A DNA stretch of 64,000 nucleotides, taken from assembly GCF_030407165.1 (NCBI RefSeq), contig NZ_CP129111.1:930001-994000 (forward strand), in the 5' to 3' direction. The DNA is from Fontisubflavum oceani. Its GTDB lineage: Bacteria; Pseudomonadota; Alphaproteobacteria; Rhodobacterales; Rhodobacteraceae. A program made the translations under genes and the position numbers. Positions 7,395 to 16,118 of this stretch are shown here, piece by piece. Positions within the stretch are counted from its first letter, which is position 1; each line of letters begins with the position of its first letter. Below the pieces are notes generated by a model, which ran no database searches, was not told where the DNA came from, and saw nothing but the letters and a program-made list of their open reading frames with translations.

Positions 7395-9871
7395 GCGATC
7401 AAGACGGAAAGAAGCCCCTTGGCCTGTCGGGCGGTGCCCGCAGTGGCCGCGTGAATCAAAGCTTTTCACGGGGGCGGACCAAAAGTGTCGTGGTGGAAAC
7501 CAAGCGCAAGCGCGTGATGGTGCCCAAGCCCGGCACCGCCGCGGCGGCCCAAGCTGAGGGCGGCAAGCGGGCAAGTGGCGTGTCCGATAGCGAGATGGAG
7601 CGCCGTCTGAAAGCGTTGCAGGCCGCTAAGGCCCGCGAGGCCGAAGACGCGCAGCGCCGTGAGCAAGAAGAGAAAAGCCGCGAAGAAGAGCGTGCCCGCC
7701 GCCGGGCAGAGATCGAGGCCAAAGAGCGCGAAGAGCGCGAGCGCGAGGAAGCGCTGAAAGCTCGGGCCGAGGAAGAAGAGCGCCGCCGCAAGGAAGAAGA
7801 GGCGCGCCGCAACGCACCACCACCCGCCGAAGCACCAGCAGCCGCCGCTGTCGCCGAGCCATCGGCACCGCGTGGCGGCGGTCGGCCCGCCGCGACACCA
7901 GGGCGCCGCGATAATGACCGCGACGACAAACGCGACCGGTCGGGCAAGGGCGACCGTGGTGGCGATGGCCGCCGCTCGGGCAAGCTGACGGTGAACCAAG
8001 CCCTCACGGGCGGCGAAGGTGGCCGGCAACGTTCTATGGCCGCGATGAAGCGGAAACAGGAACGCGCACGTCAGAAGGCGATGGGCGGTCAGGTTGAGCG
8101 TGAAAAGATCGTGCGTGATGTTCAGGTGCCTGAGACGATCATCGTCTCGGAACTGGCGAACCGGATGGCAGAACGCGTGGCCGATGTTGTCAAAGCGTTG
8201 ATGCAAAACGGGTTGATGGTCACCCAGAACCAAGCGATCGACGCCGATACCGCCGAGCTGATCATCGAAGAGTTTGGCCACAAAGTTGTGCGGGTGTCCG
8301 ACGCCGATGTGGAAGATGTGATCGACCAGGTTGAGGACAAGGACGAAGATCTTGAGCCCCGCGCCCCGGTTATCACCATCATGGGCCACGTGGATCACGG
8401 TAAAACGTCGTTGTTGGACGCGATCCGCAACGCCAAGGTTGTGGCTGGCGAAGCGGGCGGCATCACCCAGCATATCGGGGCCTATCAGGTCAAAACCGAT
8501 AGCGGGCAGTTGCTCAGCTTCCTCGACACACCGGGCCACGCAGCATTCACGTCGATGCGCGCCCGTGGTGCACAAGTGACGGATATTGTTGTGCTTGTGG
8601 TTGCTGCCGATGACGCGGTGATGCCGCAGACGATCGAGGCGATCAACCACGCGAAAGCGGCAGAAGTGCCGATGATCGTAGCGATCAACAAGATCGACAA
8701 GCCTGAGGCAAACCCAGACAAAGTCAGGACCGATTTGCTTCAGCATGAGGTGATCGTCGAAAAGATGTCCGGCGAGGTCCAGGATGTTGAGGTCTCGGCG
8801 ATCTCTGGTCAGGGGTTGGATGAGCTTCTGGAAGCCATCGCGTTGCAGTCCGAGATTCTCGAACTGAAAGCCAACCCAGCACGCGCGGCCTCCGGTGCGG
8901 TCATCGAGGCGCAGTTGGATGTGGGCCGCGGCCCTGTCGCAACCGTTCTGGTGCAGAATGGCACCCTGAAACAGGGCGATATCTTCGTCGTCGGCGAGCA
9001 GTGGGGCAAGGTCCGCGCGCTGGTCAATGACAAAGGCGAACGCGTGAAAGAGGCCGGGCCGTCCGTTCCGGTTGAGGTGCTGGGCCTGAACGGCACGCCG
9101 GAGGCCGGCGATGTGCTGAACGTGGTCGACACCGAGGCGCAGGCGCGCGAAATCGCGGAATATCGCGAGAACGCCGCCAAAGAGAAACGCGCTGCCGCAG
9201 GGGCTGCCACAACGCTTGATCAGCTTTTGGCCAAGGCCAAAGAGGACGAGAATGTCGCCGAACTGCCCATCGTGGTGAAAGCAGATGTGCAAGGCTCCGC
9301 CGAGGCGATCATCCAGGCAATGGAGAAGATCGGCAATGAGGAGGTCCGCGTCCGGGTACTGCATTCGGGCGTCGGCGCCATCACCGAATCCGACATCGGC
9401 CTGGCCGAAGCCTCGGGTGCCCCGGTGATTGGCTTCAATGTTCGGGCAAATGCACCCGCTCGGAACAGCGCCAACCAGAAGGGCGTTGAGATTCGCTATT
9501 ACTCGGTGATCTACGATCTGGTCGACGATGTGAAATCGGCCGCCTCGGGTCTGCTTTCGGCAGAAGTTCGGGAGAACTTCATCGGCTATGCTGAGATCAA
9601 AGAGGTCTTCCGTGTCTCTGGCGTTGGCAATGTCGCGGGTTGCTTGGTCACCGAGGGCGTTGCCCGCCGGTCGGCCGGTGTGCGCCTGCTGCGGGACAAT
9701 GTCGTGATCCATGAGGGCACATTGAAGACGCTGAAACGCTTCAAGGACGAGGTGAAAGAAGTCACCTCCGGTCAGGAATGCGGGATGGCCTTTGAAAACT
9801 ACGATGATATTCGCGCGGGCGATGTGATCGAGATCTTCGAACGCGAAGAGGTGGAGCGGACGCTCGCTTAG
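7391..9871 (+). CDS. infB: Translation initiation factor IF-2
   Basis: An 826-residue GTPase that delivers initiator fMet-tRNA to the 30S subunit and promotes subunit joining. The N-terminal 230 residues include the SGRVNQSFSRGRTKSVVVETKRKR-type IF2 start and a long charged, probably coiled-coil region rich in Arg, Glu and Lys. The G domain carries GHVDHGKTS (about residue 331), DTPGHAAF and NKIDKPEAN, followed by the IF2 domains II, 3 and IV. Last gene of the operon, followed directly by a strong terminator. Start overlaps the ylxR stop (ATGA). Confidence 0.97.
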   Translation: MSDQDGKKPLGLSGGARSGRVNQSFSRGRTKSVVVETKRKRVMVPKPGTAAAAQAEGGKRASGVSDSEMERRLKALQAAKAREAEDAQRREQEEKSREEERARRRAEIEAKEREEREREEALKARAEEEERRRKEEEARRNAPPPAEAPAAAAVAEPSAPRGGGRPAATPGRRDNDRDDKRDRSGKGDRGGDGRRSGKLTVNQALTGGEGGRQRSMAAMKRKQERARQKAMGGQVEREKIVRDVQVPETIIVSELANRMAERVADVVKALMQNGLMVTQNQAIDADTAELIIEEFGHKVVRVSDADVEDVIDQVEDKDEDLEPRAPVITIMGHVDHGKTSLLDAIRNAKVVAGEAGGITQHIGAYQVKTDSGQLLSFLDTPGHAAFTSMRARGAQVTDIVVLVVAADDAVMPQTIEAINHAKAAEVPMIVAINKIDKPEANPDKVRTDLLQHEVIVEKMSGEVQDVEVSAISGQGLDELLEAIALQSEILELKANPARAASGAVIEAQLDVGRGPVATVLVQNGTLKQGDIFVVGEQWGKVRALVNDKGERVKEAGPSVPVEVLGLNGTPEAGDVLNVVDTEAQAREIAEYRENAAKEKRAAAGAATTLDQLLAKAKEDENVAELPIVVKADVQGSAEAIIQAMEKIGNEEVRVRVLHSGVGAITESDIGLAEASGAPVIGFNVRANAPARNSANQKGVEIRYYSVIYDLVDDVKSAASGLLSAEVRENFIGYAEIKEVFRVSGVGNVAGCLVTEGVARRSAGVRLLRDNVVIHEGTLKTLKRFKDEVKEVTSGQECGMAFENYDDIRAGDVIEIFEREEVERTLA

Positions 9872-9895
9872 AACGCGCGATAAATCAAAGAAAAA

Positions 9896-9921
9896 GGGCG
9901 CCAATATCGGCGCCCTTTTTT
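9896..9921. terminator. Bidirectional terminator between infB and cytochrome c
   Basis: GGGCGCC (9896-9902) pairs with GGCGCCC (9909-9915) around a six-base loop. The stem is flanked by five A residues on the left and six T residues on the right, so it can serve infB from the left and the convergent cytochrome gene from the right. Confidence 0.85.
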
Positions 9922-9942
9922 GTAGCCTATGACAGTGCGTTC

Positions 9943-10401
9943 CTATTCCATCGCTGTCGAAAGCGACGCGATATAGGCGTAGAGATTGGCGGCATCTTCC
10001 TCAGACCGCACACGGAAGCTCATCGAGCCGCGCGCGCCATTGTCGTCAAGCGTTTCACGCAGGAACCCGGTCGGGTCCATCACATAGGCGACAAAGCTTT
10101 CCTCATCCCAAACAAGACCACCTTCGCCCGCTTCGACCATCGACCCAGAATAGCGGAAACCTTCCACTGTTCCGGCGGTGCTGCCCGAGATTGCATAAAG
10201 GTTCGGGCCTGTCCGTGCGTTGCGGCCAGCCAACACTTCGCCATCAGCATTCGCCACCACATGGCAGGCGATGCACTGACGAAACGCCGCTTCACCGGCA
10301 GCGGCGTCACCGGACGGCGCCATTCCTTCATGGCTCTCGGCAAAGGCCGTGGGCGCCATCAGAACAGAAGCAGCCGCAGCAAGGATCATCGTACGGTTCA
10401 T
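9943..10401 (-). CDS. cycA: Cytochrome c2-type c-type cytochrome
   Basis: A 152-residue periplasmic electron carrier. The signal peptide (about residues 1-21, ending AFAES) leads to a single class I haem c domain with CIACH as the haem site, TGPNLYAISG after it, and a methionine in GSMSF as the likely sixth ligand. The pattern matches cytochrome c2/c-550 of Rhodobacter and Paracoccus, which shuttle electrons from the bc1 complex to terminal oxidases or reaction centres. The start at 10401 (MNRTMILAAAAS) begins a proper signal peptide; an upstream in-frame ATG adds a non-conserved basic tail. The symbol is by analogy. Confidence 0.85.
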   Translation of the reverse strand: MNRTMILAAAASVLMAPTAFAESHEGMAPSGDAAAGEAAFRQCIACHVVANADGEVLAGRNARTGPNLYAISGSTAGTVEGFRYSGSMVEAGEGGLVWDEESFVAYVMDPTGFLRETLDDNGARGSMSFRVRSEEDAANLYAYIASLSTAME

Positions 10402-10813
10402 AGGTAGTCTCCATTTCCGAAACACGTTCCTACGTATACCTAGTCCAAACCTGCCGGGGCCACACTGCTTTTTTGCCCTCTGCGACATAGCGCCAATCAC
10501 ATATCCGGCGGTGATCCAAACCTAGCATAGGTGGTGCGTGGCTCATGAGTTCGCAGTTCGTCGAAGTTGGACGTCAAGGCGGTTTTGAACCATATTTATA
10601 CTATAGGCAGTTTTGAGGGTGGTCATCACGCCCTTCTTTGGCAGATGCCGGAGCATGAGACGGCGCTTCAGGCCTGTAGTGTCGTCACGCTCGGAGGAAG
10701 GTCTGACGCAGAGGCGATCAAGCGAAAGATGGTTAATCGGTCCAAGATTTTGCATACAGCGCTGGAACTCAAATGCGCCGACCATACCTGCTCAAATCCC
10801 GAGGTCATTATTT
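10402..10813. other. Intergenic region between cytochrome c and idi
   Basis: About 410 bases between two divergent genes. It must contain both promoters, but I see no convincing -35/-10 pair. Short open frames exist on both strands, none with recognisable protein character or a ribosome-binding site. No repeat or strong hairpin stands out. Confidence 0.5.
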
Positions 10814-11368
10814 ATGACTGATCAGACAGATAAGACTGCGACTCCCATCCTGATCCCTGCTTGGATCGATGGCGAATTGACCCCTGTGGAAAAGTTAACA
10901 GCCCATCGCGAGGGCCTGAGGCACCGGGCGGTATCGGTTTTTGTGATGCGAGATGGGCAGACTTTGTTGCAGAGGCGCGCTTTAGAAAAATACCATACAC
11001 CGGGGCTTTGGGCGAATACCTGCTGCACGCACCCTCATTGGGGCGAAAGCGCTTTGGATTGTGCGACCCGGCGTCTGGGTGAAGAGCTTGGACTGCCACC
11101 AATGACGCTCGAATACCGCGGCCAGGTTGAGTATCGCGCTGATGTCGGTAGTGGGATGATTGAACATGAGGTTGTGGATATCTTTGTGGGCACTCTGGCC
11201 CAAAATGTGCAACCCGCGCCAAACCCCAGCGAGGTCATGGATACGATTTGGCAGCCGCTTGATCAGCTTGGCGCGCAAGTGATGGAAAACCCCGGCAGTT
11301 TCACGCCTTGGCTGCAAATCTACCTGCGCGACCATGCCGTCAGCATTTTTGGTGATCGCGCAGTCTGA
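10814..11368 (+). CDS. idi: Isopentenyl-diphosphate delta-isomerase, type 1
   Basis: A 184-residue Nudix-fold enzyme that interconverts isopentenyl and dimethylallyl diphosphate in isoprenoid synthesis. The catalytic cysteine motif NTCCTHPHWGE and the Nudix-like ATRRLGEELGL are both present, as is the metal site glutamate in GMIEHEVVDIF. Length is typical for bacterial type 1 Idi. In phototrophic Rhodobacter the gene sits in the photosynthesis cluster; here it stands alone upstream of the hslVU promoter. The ATG at 10814 has AGG nine bases upstream; frames extending further upstream lack family similarity. Confidence 0.93.
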   Translation: MTDQTDKTATPILIPAWIDGELTPVEKLTAHREGLRHRAVSVFVMRDGQTLLQRRALEKYHTPGLWANTCCTHPHWGESALDCATRRLGEELGLPPMTLEYRGQVEYRADVGSGMIEHEVVDIFVGTLAQNVQPAPNPSEVMDTIWQPLDQLGAQVMENPGSFTPWLQIYLRDHAVSIFGDRAV

Positions 11369-11396
11369 CTCTGCCGGTGAACCGCGCGCCCAGAAC

Positions 11397-11425
11397 TTGT
11401 TCCGCGTCGATCCCCCGTCCATATA
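11397..11425 (+). promoter_or_regulatory. Heat-shock-like promoter of hslVU
   Basis: CTTGTTC (11396-11402) and CATATA (11420-11425) are 17 bases apart, preceded by a CCCCC run in the spacer, which resembles sigma-32 (RpoH) promoters of alphaproteobacteria. It lies 22 bases before the hslV start, as expected for a heat-shock protease operon. Confidence 0.5.
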
Positions 11426-11446
11426 GAGCCAAGTGAAGGAGACGGC

Positions 11447-12004
11447 ATGAACAATTCGGATTTCCCCGGCTGGCACGGCACCACCATTATCGGGGTGCGC
11501 AAGGGCAACGAAGTTGTGGTCGCGGGCGACGGGCAGGTGAGCCTCGGCCAGACAGTGATCAAAGGCAGCGCACGTAAAGTGCGGCGGCTTTCGCCCGGAG
11601 GGTATGACGTGGTTTGCGGCTTCGCTGGCTCGACGGCGGATGCGTTCACGTTGCTGGAGCGGCTGGAAACCAAGCTTGAAGCCACGCCCGGTCAGTTGCA
11701 GCGCGCGAGCGTCGAGTTGGCCAAAGATTGGCGGACGGACAAATACCTGCAAAAGCTCGAAGCGATGTTGATCGTCACCGATGGGGCCGCACTTTATGTG
11801 ATCACCGGCGCGGGCGATGTGTTGGAGCCTGAACATGGCATCGCGGCCATTGGCTCGGGCGGGAACTACGCGCTCGCTGCCGCGCGGGCGATGATCGACG
11901 GCGACAAATCCGCCGAAGAGATCGCACGGGGTGCCATGCAAATCGCGGCGGATATCTGTGTCTATACCAACGGCAATCTGACCATTGAGCAGATCTCAAA
12001 ATGA
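11447..12004 (+). CDS. hslV: ATP-dependent protease subunit HslV (ClpQ)
   Basis: The 185-residue proteolytic subunit of the HslUV (ClpYQ) protease. A short propeptide ending WHG precedes the catalytic threonine at residue 12 (TTIIGVRKG), and AGDGQVSLGQTV follows, as in the family. HslV forms a double hexamer that degrades unfolded proteins fed by HslU. AAGGAG lies before the ATG. The stop codon overlaps the next gene's ATG by four bases (ATGA), coupling HslV to the membrane gene inserted between hslV and hslU. Confidence 0.96.
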   Translation: MNNSDFPGWHGTTIIGVRKGNEVVVAGDGQVSLGQTVIKGSARKVRRLSPGGYDVVCGFAGSTADAFTLLERLETKLEATPGQLQRASVELAKDWRTDKYLQKLEAMLIVTDGAALYVITGAGDVLEPEHGIAAIGSGGNYALAAARAMIDGDKSAEEIARGAMQIAADICVYTNGNLTIEQISK

Positions 12005-13085
12005 GCGACATCAACCGCGATGACATCCGCGCCGCCGTCGGTTCGGGGATGATTTCCGAAGCGCAAGCCGCCTCGCTGATCGCGCTTGGCGATGCGCGGC
12101 GCGGCGCGCGGGAGCATATGTCGGGGCTTGATGAGCCGTTCGAGCTGTTCCGCGGCTTCAATGAGATTTTTATCGTTGTCGGGCTGGTGATTCTGTATTC
12201 CGGCTGGGTCGGGCTGACCGGTCTGAGCTTCGTGAGCGCGGAAGTCGGCTATGTTCTGGCGATTGTCTATTCGCTGATGTCGATGGGCGCCGTGGCGCTT
12301 TTGGCCCGGTATTTCACTTTGGTCCGGCGTATGGTCGCCCCCTCAATTGCGCTGGCAATCTTCTTTGCGCTTGGTGCAGGGCAATTCGGCCTTGGGCTGG
12401 GTTGGATGGTGGATGCGGAGTTCCCACTCGCGCTGACGCTTTCCGCCGGCATCTCTACACTGCTGCTGATTGGCTATTACGCCGTTTTCCGCGTGCCGTT
12501 CACACCATGGCGCTGATCGCGCTTGGCACATTTGCGACGGCTTTTGGCTTTGTCACCCTTGGCGGCACGGTCCCGACAGATCCGAGCGATCTGTTCCTGC
12601 TGACCGGCGAAGGGCCATTTGCGATTCTGACCATGGTTCTCGGCATCGTCGGCCTGATTGTCGCGCTGCGCTTTGATATGAGCGATCCACATCGGATCAC
12701 CCGGCGCGCGGCCAGCGGGTTCTGGCTGCATGTGATCGCGGCGCCCGCCATCGTGAACACTGTCGCGCTGTCGCTGTTCGATGTCGGGACGGTGATGGCG
12801 CAACTGCTGCTGGTCGGGTTCGTCGCTCTCATGGCGATCTTCGCGGTGGTGATCGACCGGCGCTCCTTCCTCGTGTCCGGTGTCGGCTACATCGTCGCGC
12901 TGTCGATCACGGTGATGGAGGGCAACGCCTTTCTCGCGATCCTGCTTTTGGGCGTTGGCCTGGTCCTTCTCGGTGCAAAATGGGAAGTCTTGCGCCGCAA
13001 TCTGATGGACGCCCTGCCACATTTCCCGGGCAAGGATCGCCTTCCGCCCTGGACCCTAATGACCTCTGAGGAGCCTGCTACGTGA
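12001..13085 (+). CDS. Multi-spanning membrane protein between hslV and hslU, frameshifted in this sequence
   Basis: About 361 residues once repaired. A polar N-terminus of about 55 residues (VGSGMISEAQAASLIAL) is followed by roughly ten hydrophobic segments. This resembles the DUF2157-type membrane proteins, but I cannot assign a function. The frame breaks between 12501 and 12507: the upstream frame ends after YYAVFRVPFTPWR, while the next frame continues MALIALGTFATAFG to 13085. One missing base explains it. The start overlaps the hslV stop and the end overlaps the hslU GTG by four bases, so translation of all three genes appears coupled. Confidence 0.7.
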
Positions 13086-14398
13086 CTGACCTGACCCCGC
13101 GCGAGATTGTCTCAGAACTTGACCGGTTCATCATCGGCCAGAAAGACGCCAAGCGCGCCGTCGCCGTTGCCCTGCGTAACCGGTGGCGGCGGAAGCAATT
13201 GGCCGACGATCTGCGCGACGAGGTCTACCCGAAGAACATCTTGATGATCGGACCCACCGGGGTTGGGAAGACCGAAATCTCGCGGCGCCTGGCCAAGCTG
13301 GCGCGCGCCCCGTTTATCAAGGTTGAGGCGACTAAATTCACTGAGGTCGGCTATGTTGGCCGCGACGTCGAGCAGATCATCCGCGATCTGGTGGATGCGG
13401 CGCAAATCATGATCCGCGAACAGATGCGCGACGAGGTGAAAGCCAAGGCTCATGATGCGGCGGAGGATCGGGTTATCGAAGCCCTCGCCGGAACAGATGC
13501 CCGCGAACAGACCCGCGAGATGTTCCGCAAAAAGCTCCGCGCCGGGGAGCTGGATGATACGGTGATTGAGCTGGAAGTCGCTGATACCTCCAATCCGATG
13601 CCGATGTTTGAGATTCCCGGTCAACCTGGCGGGATGGGCGGCATGCCTGGTGGAATGAATCTTGGGGATCTGTTTGGCAAAGCCTTTGGCGGGCGCACAG
13701 TGCGCAAAAAGATGAGCGTTGCCGCCAGTTATGATCTCTTGATTGACGAGGAGGCCGACAAGCTCCTGGATCAGGAAACCGTTACCCGCGAAGCGCTCCG
13801 CGCTGTCGAGCAAAACGGGATCGTGTTTATCGATGAGATCGACAAAGTGTCGGCGCGTTCAGATGCCCGCGGCGCGGATGTGTCTCGCGAAGGGGTGCAA
13901 CGGGACCTGTTGCCATTGATCGAAGGCACAACCGTCAGCACGAAACACGGGCCGGTCAAAACCGATCATATCCTTTTCATCGCATCCGGCGCGTTCCATA
14001 TCGCCAAACCCTCTGACTTGCTGCCCGAGCTTCAGGGCCGTTTGCCGATCCGTGTGGAATTGCGCGCCCTGACCGAAGAGGATTTTGTGCGCATCCTGAC
14101 CGAAACCGACAACGCGCTGACCCTGCAATATACCGCGCTGATGGCGACGGAAGAGGTCGAGGTCAGCTTCACCGAAGATGGGATCGCGGCCCTTGCGCGG
14201 ATTGCCGCCGAGGTGAATCAAGACGTCGAGAACATCGGTGCAAGGCGGCTTTATACCGTGATGGAACGGGTGTTTGAGGAGTTGAGCTTCACTGCACCCG
14301 ATCGATCCGGCGAGGCGATTGTCGTCGATGGCAGCTTTGTTGAGAAAAACCTCGGCGCCTTGATGAAATCCGCTGATTTGAGCCGCTACGTGTTGTAG
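13082..14398 (+). CDS. hslU: ATP-dependent protease ATPase subunit HslU (ClpY)
   Basis: The 438-residue AAA+ unfoldase partner of HslV. Walker A is GPTGVGKTE (residues 57-65), followed by the pore-loop region KVEATKFTEVGYVGRD. The I domain spans about 110-240. Walker B is VFIDEIDK near 248, with the arginine finger region further on, and the C-terminal tail SRYVL is the part that inserts into HslV. The GTG start overlaps the stop of the membrane gene. Shares the heat-shock-like promoter upstream of hslV. Confidence 0.97.
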   Translation: MTDLTPREIVSELDRFIIGQKDAKRAVAVALRNRWRRKQLADDLRDEVYPKNILMIGPTGVGKTEISRRLAKLARAPFIKVEATKFTEVGYVGRDVEQIIRDLVDAAQIMIREQMRDEVKAKAHDAAEDRVIEALAGTDAREQTREMFRKKLRAGELDDTVIELEVADTSNPMPMFEIPGQPGGMGGMPGGMNLGDLFGKAFGGRTVRKKMSVAASYDLLIDEEADKLLDQETVTREALRAVEQNGIVFIDEIDKVSARSDARGADVSREGVQRDLLPLIEGTTVSTKHGPVKTDHILFIASGAFHIAKPSDLLPELQGRLPIRVELRALTEEDFVRILTETDNALTLQYTALMATEEVEVSFTEDGIAALARIAAEVNQDVENIGARRLYTVMERVFEELSFTAPDRSGEAIVVDGSFVEKNLGALMKSADLSRYVL

Positions 14399-14417
14399 AA
14401 CGCCCAAGACAGAGATT

Positions 14418-15521
14418 TTGAGCAGCGATTTTGTGACACGGTATCTCGCAGTTTTGGCACTCCTGACGCTCGCGTCCTGCGCACCCCGCGCAGCGCTGGT
14501 CATCGCGCCCAGCGCCAGAGATGTCAGCCAGATCGAGCGGGTTTTCGTCGCCAGTAGCCGCGTTTATGACGGCGCCAGCTTCACAAGCGAGCGGCTCGAG
14601 GGGCTTGGCTTTACCCAGTTCGATGTCGCGATACCGCCCAATCGTGAAATCGGTGAGGTGAGCTGGCCTCAGGGCGAGGTGGATATCGAAGAAGACTTCG
14701 TTGTCACGCAAGCGGATCGGTTTCGGGATGCGACCGCTTTCCGCGCTGGTCTCCGCGCTGCTGTCGCCGCCCAACCCGCTGAGGCCCGCGAAGTCATGGT
14801 GTTTGTCCATGGGTTCAACAACACGTTTGCCGACGGGCTCTACCGGACCGCGCAGATTCGCCATGATTTCGAGATCCCCGGCGTGGCCGTGCATTACTCG
14901 TGGCCCAGCCTTAGCTCGCCCTTTGGATATGCATATGATCGCGACAGCGCCCTCTTTGCGCGGGATGGGTTGGAACAGTTCTTGCGGGAAATTGCGCGCA
15001 CCGGCTCTCACAATATGGTGCTGGTTGCCCATTCGGTCGGTTCGGAATTGCTGATGGAAAGCTTGCGCCAACTCCGTATCGCGGGGGCGCATGATATCAT
15101 CGACCGGATCAGCGGCGTGGTCCTGATGTCACCCGATATCGACGTGCAGGTCTTTAGAAGCCAAGCGGCACGGCTTAGCCCGCTGCCTGAGCCATTCTTC
15201 ATTTTCACATCCCAACGGGATCGGGCCTTGCGGCTCTCGGCGCTGGTGAGCGGCGAACCTTCACGCCTAGGCAATATCGGCACAATCGAGGACGTGGCAG
15301 AGTTTAATGTAACCTTGATTGATGTGTCGGAATTCCGGGGCGGCGATGCGCTCAACCACAACACGGTCGTGACGTCTCCCGCGATGATCCGGCTCTTGAG
15401 CCGCGCCGAAGCTGTGAATTCCGCCTTTGAGGGGCAAGATAACAGCCCGATTGGCCTTTTGCCGGGGACGGTGCTGAGCCTGCAAAACGCGACACAGGTG
15501 ATATTGACGCCGAATCTTTAA
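14418..15521 (+). CDS. Alpha/beta-hydrolase lipoprotein (DUF900 type)
   Basis: A 367-residue predicted lipoprotein with lipobox LASC near residue 21. The core shows an alpha/beta-hydrolase fold: VMVFVHGFNNTFADG (oxyanion region) and VLVAHSVGSELLME (nucleophile elbow with serine). Such DUF900 proteins are esterase-like and of unknown substrate. The TTG start used here has no strong ribosome-binding site; a GTG at 14433 is an alternative and would still leave a signal sequence. The gene lies 20 bases after hslU and convergent with the Smr gene, whose stop it overlaps. Confidence 0.8.
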   Translation: MSSDFVTRYLAVLALLTLASCAPRAALVIAPSARDVSQIERVFVASSRVYDGASFTSERLEGLGFTQFDVAIPPNREIGEVSWPQGEVDIEEDFVVTQADRFRDATAFRAGLRAAVAAQPAEAREVMVFVHGFNNTFADGLYRTAQIRHDFEIPGVAVHYSWPSLSSPFGYAYDRDSALFARDGLEQFLREIARTGSHNMVLVAHSVGSELLMESLRQLRIAGAHDIIDRISGVVLMSPDIDVQVFRSQAARLSPLPEPFFIFTSQRDRALRLSALVSGEPSRLGNIGTIEDVAEFNVTLIDVSEFRGGDALNHNTVVTSPAMIRLLSRAEAVNSAFEGQDNSPIGLLPGTVLSLQNATQVILTPNL

Positions 15522-16117
15522 CGCATGCGTCGGAGGTAAACGTAGTAAGCGCCGTCGCCCCCATGGCGAATATGTGCTTGCCGGATATCCAATACCAGCG
15601 CGCCAAGCGGCGGAGCGTTGAGCCAGGCTGGAACCTGATGGCGCAACACACCCCGGCGGATCGGGATCGGGCCAGGATCGTCGCGATCCTTGCCTTTACC
15701 GGTGATCACCAAGACCAGCCGCTTCTGCTCTGCCGCCGCACTCTGGATGAAGTGGATGAGGCGCGGATGCGCGTCCGCAAGGGTCAGCCCATGCAGATCG
15801 AGCCGCGCCTCGGGCTTGAGTTTGCCACGGATCATCTGCCGATGCAGTCCATGATCCATCTTAACCGGTGCGTGGGCTAAGCGCTCCGTCAAGGCTGGGC
15901 TAATCTGTGGGTTTGGAAGAGATGTGCTGGCGCGTTCGCCAATATGGAAGTCTTTCACCCGGACCTTTGGAGAAGGTTTCACGCCGGCATCGACAGGGTG
16001 ATCCTGAAAGGTTCCGTCCGCGATTTTCGGGTTCCGCATCGGTTTTGTGCTGCGCGCGACACGGTCCCAAAGAGCTTTGTCTTCCGCGCTTAGAGCTTTC
16101 CGTTTCCGCCCTCCCAT
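15518..16117 (-). CDS. Smr-domain protein
   Basis: A 199-residue protein with a charged N-terminus and a C-terminal Smr domain (about residues 105-199): LDLHGLTLADAH, then VLVITGKG. Smr domains are DNA or RNA nicking/cleaving modules related to the MutS2 tail. The proline/charge-rich N-terminal region (AEDKALWDRVARSTKP) is typical of the stand-alone YdaL/SmrA type. Last gene of a leftward row of Tim44-like, mltA and smr, one base downstream of mltA, so probably cotranscribed. The same gene order is common near alphaproteobacterial replication origins. Confidence 0.88.
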   Translation of the reverse strand: MGGRKRKALSAEDKALWDRVARSTKPMRNPKIADGTFQDHPVDAGVKPSPKVRVKDFHIGERASTSLPNPQISPALTERLAHAPVKMDHGLHRQMIRGKLKPEARLDLHGLTLADAHPRLIHFIQSAAAEQKRLVLVITGKGKDRDDPGPIPIRRGVLRHQVPAWLNAPPLGALVLDIRQAHIRHGGDGAYYVYLRRMR

Positions 16118-16118
16118 C

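Noticed and set aside
7466..9904. An 812-codon open frame on the minus strand opposite infB, and a 445-codon one opposite nusA (5124-6461)
   Set aside because: Both are antisense shadows of GC-rich genes; composition lacks protein character and the sense genes are beyond doubt.
10567..10821. An 84-codon frame just upstream of idi
   Set aside because: TTG start without a ribosome-binding site, no family likeness, and it overlaps the well-supported idi start.
12402..13085. Independent gene starting inside the hslV-hslU membrane gene
   Set aside because: Its first codons are not membrane-like and overlap the upstream part out of frame; joining the halves after one base gives a single uniform membrane protein.
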